DNA of 8,327 nucleotides from Cohaesibacteraceae bacterium (GTDB lineage Bacteria > Pseudomonadota > Alphaproteobacteria > Rhizobiales > Cohaesibacteraceae), in assembly GCA_016764535.1 (NCBI GenBank), contig JAESRR010000011.1, forward strand, positions 1 to 8,327, read 5' to 3'. Numbering within the stretch: position 1 is the first letter of the stretch; the number at the start of each line of letters is the position of its first letter. The position numbers and the translations under genes are program-made. The notes below the pieces were generated by a model. That model did not search any database. It was not told the DNA's origin and saw only the letters and a list, made by a program, of their open reading frames with translations. Below, piece after piece: positions 1-4,689 of this stretch.

Positions 1-717
1 GAGCTTTTGCCAGTTGAACAACATTCCCGCTGGTAATTTTGGCACGGCTTTCAATGCCCGTAAAACGAGGACCACACCAACAATTGCTGTGAGCACCTCT
101 CCACACACGGTTCCCCATGCAACACCGGAAATACCCATATCGAACGCTATGACAAAAGTGATATTGAGTATGATGTTGGTTCCATTGAGCAATGTTTGCA
201 GCAACAGGCCCATTTTAGCGCGACCCAGCCCAAGGAACCAGCCAAGCACAACGTAATTTGCCAGAGCAAAGGGCGCTGCGATGATGCGGATGAAATAATA
301 TTCTTTTACAGCGGAAGTTACAGCCTCACTGGGTGCCATGAAATAAAGACCGGCGGCGAGTAACGGACCAGCTACGAGGATACTTATCAGACCGGCAAAT
401 ATCGCCAACAACATGGCCCGCATGAAGATTGCGCGTTTCTCAATGTTATTGTTTGATCCCATTGCCTGGGCAACCAGCCCGGTTGTTCCCGAACGCAGAA
501 AGTTCAAGCTGGTGAAGATGATGTCAAACAGGATTGCGCCAACAGCGACACCGCCAATTAATGCAGGATTGCCAAGCTGGCCGATGACAGCTGTATCGAC
601 AATACCGAGCAGTGGTGTAGACAGGTAAGCCAGCATCATGGGAATGGCTATGACCAGGACACTACGATTGTTCACATGAAATGCACGCGATTCCGGTGCT
701 GCGGAGGCTGTGGACAT
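1..717 (-). CDS. dinF: DinF-like MATE family efflux transporter, N-terminal 239 residues (partial)
   Basis: A polytopic inner-membrane transporter of the MATE family, which exports cationic or toxic compounds using an H+ or Na+ gradient. The reading frame is open from the ATG at 717 to the window edge, giving 239 codons without a stop; the C-terminal half lies outside. Residues 35-61 read PLLGIVDTAVIGQLGNPALI followed by GGVAVGA, which closely resembles the start of E. coli DinF as I recall it, rather than NorM-type MATE proteins. About six hydrophobic segments are visible (roughly residues 20-40, 54-75, 100-125, 142-165, 170-193 and 198-220), the expected first half of a 12-helix protein. 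The start is chosen because it gives a short polar N-terminus before helix 1; the Shine-Dalgarno sequence is weak (AGG about 10 nt upstream). It is divergent from the deacetylase gene, and a LexA-type operator lies about 37-51 nt upstream of the start. SOS control fits the DinF assignment but is inferred. Confidence 0.9.
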   Translation of the reverse strand, partial: MSTASAAPESRAFHVNNRSVLVIAIPMMLAYLSTPLLGIVDTAVIGQLGNPALIGGVAVGAILFDIIFTSLNFLRSGTTGLVAQAMGSNNNIEKRAIFMRAMLLAIFAGLISILVAGPLLAAGLYFMAPSEAVTSAVKEYYFIRIIAAPFALANYVVLGWFLGLGRAKMGLLLQTLLNGTNIILNITFVIAFDMGISGVAWGTVCGEVLTAIVGVVLVLRALKAVPKLPAGMLFNWQKL

Positions 718-753
718 AGAAGGAAACCTGGTTGTGCGAAGGAGAATGTGTGT

Positions 754-768
754 GAACAATTAGAGAAC
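754..768. promoter_or_regulatory. LexA operator (SOS box), alphaproteobacterial type
   Basis: The plus strand reads GAAC-AATTAGA-GAAC, which is GTTC-TCTAATT-GTTC on the minus strand. This is an exact match to GTTC-N7-GTTC, the direct-repeat LexA recognition motif established for Alphaproteobacteria. Scanning all GTTC and GAAC occurrences by eye, I found no other site with this spacing in the window. It sits in the divergent intergenic region and overlaps a candidate -10 of the DinF-like gene, the position expected for a repressor. Binding is inferred, not shown. Confidence 0.75.
759..764 (-). promoter_or_regulatory. Candidate -10 element of the dinF-like gene
   Basis: On the minus strand this hexamer reads TCTAAT, five of six matches to TATAAT, and lies inside the spacer of the LexA box. 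Transcription would start near 752, leaving a leader of about 35 nt. The -35 region 17 nt upstream (TTAATT) is poor, so this is only a candidate. Confidence 0.3.
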
Positions 769-778
769 AACCGCAAAC

Positions 779-784
779 TAGAAT
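779..784 (+). promoter_or_regulatory. Candidate -10 element of the deacetylase gene
   Basis: TAGAAT matches TATAAT at five of six positions and would give a leader of about 25 nt. A -35 at the usual spacing would fall at about 756-761, inside the LexA box, but that sequence (AACAAT) is a poor -35. If real, the operator would cover the -35 region of this promoter. Confidence 0.25.
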
Positions 785-802
785 TAATCCAGAATACCTG
801 CA

Positions 803-808
803 AGAGGA
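803..808 (+). promoter_or_regulatory. Shine-Dalgarno sequence that fixes the TTG start at 816
   Basis: AGAGGA lies 7 nt before the TTG at 816-818. It identifies TTG as the initiation codon of the deacetylase gene. The same 11-nt block, GCAAGAGGAAA, with the same spacing to a TTG, precedes the helicase gene at 4690. Confidence 0.7.
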
Positions 809-815
809 AATTAAA

Positions 816-1721
816 TTGCTCCCTATCGTGCATCATCCTGCATTTGTTGCTGAACTGCCAAAGGCGCATCGATTTCCCATGCTCAAGTTTGGAGCCCTGG
901 CCGATCGCCTTGTCCTTGACGGTTTGGCAGGGCCGGGAGATTTTCATATTCCTGAACCCGCCACAGCAGTGATGATTGCAAGAGTGCATGATCAAACCTA
1001 TGTCGATCAGGTTATCAGTGCAGATGTTCCGCACAAAATTGCCCGCGAAATTGGATTTCCGATGAACGAGAGCGTTGCAGCGCGGTCTCTTGCTGCAAGC
1101 GGCGGGACCTTGTTAACTGCGCGACTTGCGCTTGAATTTGGAATTGCCTGTAACACGGCAGGAGGGAGCCATCATGCACGCCGCGCACATGGTGCCGGAT
1201 TTTGTGTATTCAATGATGTTGCGGTGGCAATCCGGGCATTGCAGGCAGAAAGATTGATCAACAAAGTGCTGGTGGTTGATTGCGACGTGCACCAGGGTGA
1301 TGGCACAGCTGATGTATTTTCTGATGATGCATCTGTGTTTACGCTGTCATTGCACGCAGAACGGAATTATCCGGTTCGCAAGGTCGCGTCGGATTGTGAT
1401 GTCCCGTTGCCCGATGGGTGCGGAGATGTAGATTACATGATCGCTTTGACTTCAGTTTTGCCTGGTATTGTTGAACGGTTCAATCCGGATCTGGTTTTCT
1501 ATAATGCAGGAGTTGATCCGCACGGTGACGACGCGCTCGGACGACTTGCGTTGACTGATGAAGGTCTTGGTCAACGGGACCATTACGTAATTGACCAAAT
1601 CCGCAGTCGCGGCATTCCACTGGCATGTGTTATTGGTGGTGGATATTCAAAGGATATCGAAGCGCTGGCCATGCGCCATGCAATATTACATCACACGGCC
1701 GACGGGTTTCATTCTGACTGA
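816..1721 (+). CDS. Histone deacetylase family protein (zinc-dependent amidohydrolase), 301 aa
   Basis: A cytosolic zinc hydrolase of the arginase/deacetylase fold. Bacterial members remove acetyl or related acyl groups from amines such as acetyl-lysine or acetylpolyamines; the substrate cannot be read from sequence. The active site looks complete: the His pair H119-H120 in [11 protein letters not shown] at 128-130, zinc ligands D157 and H159 in [10 protein letters not shown], the third ligand D234 in AGVDPHGDD, and the transition-state Tyr Y277 in IGGGYSKD. Length (301) is normal for single-domain bacterial members. The TTG start is supported by AGAGGA 7 nt upstream and by the protein beginning right at the conserved first strand (PIVHHPAF). 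It is divergent from the DinF-like gene across a LexA-type box, and its stop lies 8 bp from the end of the convergent DUF6460 gene. Family assignment is firm; SOS control is inference. Confidence 0.93.
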   Translation: MLPIVHHPAFVAELPKAHRFPMLKFGALADRLVLDGLAGPGDFHIPEPATAVMIARVHDQTYVDQVISADVPHKIAREIGFPMNESVAARSLAASGGTLLTARLALEFGIACNTAGGSHHARRAHGAGFCVFNDVAVAIRALQAERLINKVLVVDCDVHQGDGTADVFSDDASVFTLSLHAERNYPVRKVASDCDVPLPDGCGDVDYMIALTSVLPGIVERFNPDLVFYNAGVDPHGDDALGRLALTDEGLGQRDHYVIDQIRSRGIPLACVIGGGYSKDIEALAMRHAILHHTADGFHSD

Positions 1722-1729
1722 AAGCGTTT

Positions 1730-2008
1730 TCATGCTTCTCCGCGACCCATCTTCAATAAACGGATAATGATCCAGGCCGGGACAACAATAATTGCTCCGA
1801 TAAAGAAATATCGCAGGGCTCCGTTGAACGCGTCAAATCCCAGCTCATAAATGCGTTCGATCAGATTTCGAAATCCGTTGAGAATATCAAGGGGATTGAG
1901 ATTTAGAGCGCTGAGAATCAAACCAACAACCAGCGATACGACAATCAGCCGTAAAAGAACCGGCCCAGGGGAGCCGCCAAAAAAACGTGTCAGTGTGCTA
2001 TTTGCCAT
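1730..2008 (-). CDS. DUF6460 family small membrane protein, 92 aa
   Basis: A short two-helix membrane protein of unknown function. The N-terminus has the family's typical TLTRFFGGSPG motif (residues 5-15), followed by a hydrophobic helix (about 18-36), an amphipathic linker containing NPLDILNGFRNLIERIYELG, and a second helix (about 66-84) with AIIVVPAWIIIRL before a short basic tail. The ATG at 2008 is preceded by GAGG with 5-nt spacing. It lies 86 bp downstream of the ligase-like gene on the same strand, so it may be the last gene of the exonuclease-ligase transcript or have its own promoter. The assignment to DUF6460 rests on remembered family sequences; old annotations sometimes call such proteins 'integrase' without support. 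No function should be assumed. Confidence 0.82.
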   Translation of the reverse strand: MANSTLTRFFGGSPGPVLLRLIVVSLVVGLILSALNLNPLDILNGFRNLIERIYELGFDAFNGALRYFFIGAIIVVPAWIIIRLLKMGRGEA

Positions 2009-2094
2009 TTGAGCCTCGTGTTGCGCCCTCTATTCGTTCCTTAATGACATATGGGGATGGGCGATTGCAATGTGAAGATGCGATCCATGTTTTG
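2009..2094. other. Spacer between ligase-like gene and DUF6460 gene
   Basis: An 86-bp gap between two minus-strand genes. On the minus strand a TTGCAA hexamer at about 2066-2071 could serve as a -35, but no good -10 follows at the right distance. No stem-loop followed by a T-run was found behind the ligase-like stop, so readthrough into the DUF6460 gene is possible. Confidence 0.4.
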
Positions 2095-3645
2095 TTACAT
2101 GTCGATCAGTTCAGTTTGCAATTCCTCCAGTTCAGGAAGATCTGCCGGCGTAGTCATCAATCCAAGACCAACAAAACCAACATCATTGAGTTGGAGACGC
2201 GCTTTGTGTCGACGCGATGCTGACGCACCCGAATAACTCACCTCAATAATGAGCCCCCGTTCTCTGGTATGCGTGATTTCTCGCACCGGGCCAAATTTTT
2301 GCACGAGATTTTCTTTAACGTATTTTGCAATTGCCGCGCTGTCAGGATTATTTGCCGAGACCAGACATCTGCCGATCGGTACCGGCGTGGTGCCTTCATG
2401 AGGAAATACGCCAATCGTACAGAGTTTCCCGGTACCGTCTGTTTTGTCTTCCACATAAAGTAAAATGAAATGCGATTGCATGGGAGGAAATGGTTGATGG
2501 AACCAATGTGTTTCATGTTGATATAAACGGGTTTGGTCTCGCCACCATATGCCTGTGGTAATTGATTTCAGCGGATGCCCACGCAGGCCTTTACGATCAA
2601 AAACCAGAGCTGCGATCCCGGGCCCAAAGTGGAACCGGGGATGATCCAGTTTGGCGATCTGGAGCTCCAGGTTTCCGAGGCGCAAATGCAGCGGAAATGA
2701 CTTTAGATTTGTGGTGCCATCATGCAAATAGTCCAGCGCGATGAAATGTAATGGCAACTCATCCAGTATTTTTTTGGTTGGTTTTGGACGCGATAATCGC
2801 CTTGTCAGATCGTTATGGGAAAGAGCCTTGCCATTTTGAATGATTGCCAATGAACCGATCATGACGCCTTCAAATCGAAAGTTCGGCAGCAAATCTGATG
2901 CCAGAGTGGTCAGGTCATCACCGTTGAGTGTAACAATGCGCAGCTCATTGCCCATGCTGCAAACCATCACGAGGGGTCCTGCGAGGGAAAGAGTAAATGG
3001 CTGGAATGCGTTGTCGGGTGCATCGACAGAAATGACTGGATGCGCTGGCAAATTTTCAGAAAATTCGGATTTGGGTTTCGGGGCTTGATTATCCAGCCAT
3101 TGGAATAGCTCCCGGTATGGCGGTTCTGACGCACACCAGGCTTGTGCCAACGCTTGAGAAGAAACATTGGATAGCATTGCCAAAGCCATCCGGGCACTGT
3201 CTGGATCAATCCCCAGTACCTTGTGATGCATGGCTCCAGTTACCAATTTGGTAAGGCACCAGCGTTGATTATGCGGCAGATCATCGAGCCATTTGGTCAC
3301 CAGAGCCAGACGATCGGCAGACGAATTTACAAAACGATCGACTATTTCAGTGAGCGAAATTTGTAGATCGCCAGACCCTGGCCATGACAATGCAATTGCT
3401 TCGGTGACATCACTGACAAAATTACTTGAGTGCTCGAGCAAGACCGGGTCGGTTCGGCATTTTAATATTTCAAGCAAAGCAGCGGATTTAATTTTGGGCA
3501 GTCGGGCAGTTCCGGTTAACAATGACAGCGCCGTACCGCGATCCTCAATATTGGCCTGATCCAGATAGTCGGCAAATAGTGTGATCCGCCTTTTGATGTT
3601 TTGTTCTTCATACAAATTATCGAGCAAGTGACTGAAGTACTGCAT
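2095..3645 (-). CDS. Catalytically degenerate homologue of cisplatin-damage-response ATP-dependent DNA ligase, 516 aa
   Basis: A homologue of the ATP-dependent ligase of the Lhr/exonuclease/PdeM repair cluster, of near-normal length (relatives are about 530 aa). The N-terminal DNA-binding domain (about 1-195) is recognisable: RGTALSLLTG at 36-45, FVSDVTEAIALSWP at 76-89, LTKLVTGA at 131-138, EPPYRELFQWL at 174-184. The OB-domain end is also recognisable: FGPVREITH at 451-459, RGLIIEV at 463-469, SRRHKA at 477-482. The nucleotidyltransferase core is not. Against the usual WKWDGIR (motif I) this protein has LSLAGPL at 219-225, so the AMP-accepting Lys is Ser220. Motif III DGE is IGS (263-265), the motif IV Lys is Arg369, motif V WWKWK is WFHQP (381-385), and motif VI RWDK is gone. 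Adenylation and ligation are therefore unlikely. The frame is intact, and its ATG overlaps the exonuclease stop (TAATG). The alignment was made by eye. Confidence 0.85.
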   Translation of the reverse strand: MQYFSHLLDNLYEEQNIKRRITLFADYLDQANIEDRGTALSLLTGTARLPKIKSAALLEILKCRTDPVLLEHSSNFVSDVTEAIALSWPGSGDLQISLTEIVDRFVNSSADRLALVTKWLDDLPHNQRWCLTKLVTGAMHHKVLGIDPDSARMALAMLSNVSSQALAQAWCASEPPYRELFQWLDNQAPKPKSEFSENLPAHPVISVDAPDNAFQPFTLSLAGPLVMVCSMGNELRIVTLNGDDLTTLASDLLPNFRFEGVMIGSLAIIQNGKALSHNDLTRRLSRPKPTKKILDELPLHFIALDYLHDGTTNLKSFPLHLRLGNLELQIAKLDHPRFHFGPGIAALVFDRKGLRGHPLKSITTGIWWRDQTRLYQHETHWFHQPFPPMQSHFILLYVEDKTDGTGKLCTIGVFPHEGTTPVPIGRCLVSANNPDSAAIAKYVKENLVQKFGPVREITHTRERGLIIEVSYSGASASRRHKARLQLNDVGFVGLGLMTTPADLPELEELQTELIDM

Positions 3646-4649
3646 TATTGATCTTCACCGTCATAACCGACCAGATGCAATGGTCTGGCTGTTAATCCCT
3701 CGCTCCTGCACCAGTGAATCAGTGCGGCTTCGCTGCCGTGGGTTACCCAGATCTCGCGCGCGCCGGTTTCCCTGATTGTGGTGCAAAGTTCATCCCAGTC
3801 ACAATGATCAGATATGACCAGGGGAAAATCGACATTGCCTGACCATCGTTTGGATTTAACACTGAGCCAGCCTGAAGCAAAACTGCGTCGAACCGGCGGG
3901 ATATCAGGTCGATCAAGTCCCATGCCCTTACCATGCGGGCCAACTATAATTGCACCGATCAGGTCACGCGGAGGAGTTTTATTTGCCTCGCGGATGTCAC
4001 CAAATTCAATGCCGTGATCTGCGTATATTTGTGTCATCAAAACAGCGCTGTCCGCAATGTAAATTGGTTTTTCATAACCGGCGGAGCGCAGCAAACCCAG
4101 TACACGCTGGGTTTTGCCCAAAGAATATGCCCCAACGACATGGACGTGATCTGGGAACAGATTTACCGACGCTATCAGTTTGTTGATTTCCTCCAGTGCA
4201 GGCGGATGACGAAAAATGGGTAGAGCGAATGTTGCCTCTGTAATGAACACATCACAAGGCACGACTTCAAAATCTTCAGATGCCGGGTCCGGTTCTCGTT
4301 TGTAATCACCAGATGCGACAATTGTCATGCCATTCATGGAAAGGCGAATCTGGGCTGATCCCAACACGTGACCTGCGGGATGGAAAGAAACGTCAACGCC
4401 ATTGATATTATGGGCCGTTCCAAATTCGGTCACGGTCGATTGTCTGGCGAAATTAGCGCCATATCGCGCGCGCATAAAGGCCAGTGTCGGTGCTGTCGCC
4501 ATAACATGAGTATGGCCCTTGCGTGCATGATCAGAATGCCCATGTGTAATCAGCGCATGGTCAACCCGCTTTACCGGATCAATATAAAAATCACCAGGCG
4601 GACAATACAGACCTTCGGGTTTTGGGACTAAGAGCGTAGAGGGAATCAT
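3645..4649 (-). CDS. Ligase-associated DNA exonuclease, metallo-beta-lactamase fold, 334 aa
   Basis: A DNA nuclease of the MBL/beta-CASP group related to SNM1/Artemis, the nuclease of the bacterial ligase-associated repair cluster; the Pseudomonas putida homologue is a manganese-dependent DNase. The metal site looks complete: HGHSDH at 36-41, H94 in PAGHVLGSAQ, D115 in SGDYKR, plus the family motifs DVFITEATF (133-141), GAYSLGKTQRV (173-183), ISDHCDWDEL (279-288) and VTHG (302-305). The ATG at 4649 is chosen because it puts the metal motif at the usual distance from the N-terminus. The frame is open to 4853, but the extra 68 residues are unlike the family and run antisense through the helicase N-terminus. 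The Shine-Dalgarno sequence is weak, and a 16-bp palindrome covers the start codon. Its TAA overlaps the ligase-like ATG by 1 nt, indicating co-translation. Confidence 0.92.
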   Translation of the reverse strand: MIPSTLLVPKPEGLYCPPGDFYIDPVKRVDHALITHGHSDHARKGHTHVMATAPTLAFMRARYGANFARQSTVTEFGTAHNINGVDVSFHPAGHVLGSAQIRLSMNGMTIVASGDYKREPDPASEDFEVVPCDVFITEATFALPIFRHPPALEEINKLIASVNLFPDHVHVVGAYSLGKTQRVLGLLRSAGYEKPIYIADSAVLMTQIYADHGIEFGDIREANKTPPRDLIGAIIVGPHGKGMGLDRPDIPPVRRSFASGWLSVKSKRWSGNVDFPLVISDHCDWDELCTTIRETGAREIWVTHGSEAALIHWCRSEGLTARPLHLVGYDGEDQ

Positions 4650-4660
4650 GATTTCATGAT
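4645..4660. repeat. Perfect 7-bp inverted repeat in the exonuclease/helicase divergent spacer
   Basis: ATCATGA (4645-4651), a TT spacer, then TCATGAT (4654-4660) form a 16-bp palindrome with perfect arms. It overlaps the exonuclease start codon (4647-4649) and lies 30 nt before the helicase start. The position would suit an operator for both divergent repair genes, or a hairpin at the exonuclease start. It could also be chance; no regulator is known to me for this sequence. Confidence 0.45.
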
Positions 4661-4689
4661 GCCGTGCCAGGGAGCAAGAGGAAACCGGT
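4650..4689. other. Short divergent spacer between exonuclease and helicase genes
   Basis: Only 40 bp separate the two divergent start codons, so at least one promoter must lie inside the 5' part of the opposite gene. The spacer holds most of the palindrome and the helicase Shine-Dalgarno sequence. No GTTC-N7-GTTC LexA box is present here, so direct LexA control of the repair cluster is not supported. Confidence 0.6.
4677..4682 (+). promoter_or_regulatory. Shine-Dalgarno sequence that fixes the TTG start at 4690
   Basis: AGAGGA stands 7 nt before the TTG at 4690-4692 and marks it as the helicase start. The block and spacing are the same as at the deacetylase gene. Confidence 0.7.

Larger units (their letters stand above)
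718..815. other. Divergent intergenic region between dinF-like gene and deacetylase gene
   Basis: This 98-bp, AT-rich spacer separates two divergently read genes and must hold the promoters of both unless they are internal. It contains the single GTTC-N7-GTTC box of the window, candidate -10 hexamers for both directions, and the Shine-Dalgarno sequence of the deacetylase gene at its right end. No open frame of its own is convincing. Confidence 0.7.

Noticed and set aside
491..505. GAAC-N7-GTTC inverted motif
   Set aside because: It lies inside the dinF-like coding region and is an inverted repeat, not the direct repeat used by alphaproteobacterial LexA.
676..1034. Small open frames across the dinF/deacetylase spacer on both strands
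   Set aside because: They overlap the starts of two well-supported genes, lack family resemblance and are rich in Cys/His/Arg as expected for out-of-frame translation.
1722..1732. Terminator between the deacetylase and DUF6460 genes
   Set aside because: Only 8 bp separate the two stop codons. The visible TGAAA/TTTCA arms are short, with no GC-rich stem and no T-run.
2960..3010. A compensated frameshift hiding the ligase motif I lysine
   Set aside because: I read the other two minus-strand frames around codon 220. Neither contains a KxDG motif, and one has a stop. The main frame continues through recognisable family sequence on both sides, so the loss is substitution, not frameshift.
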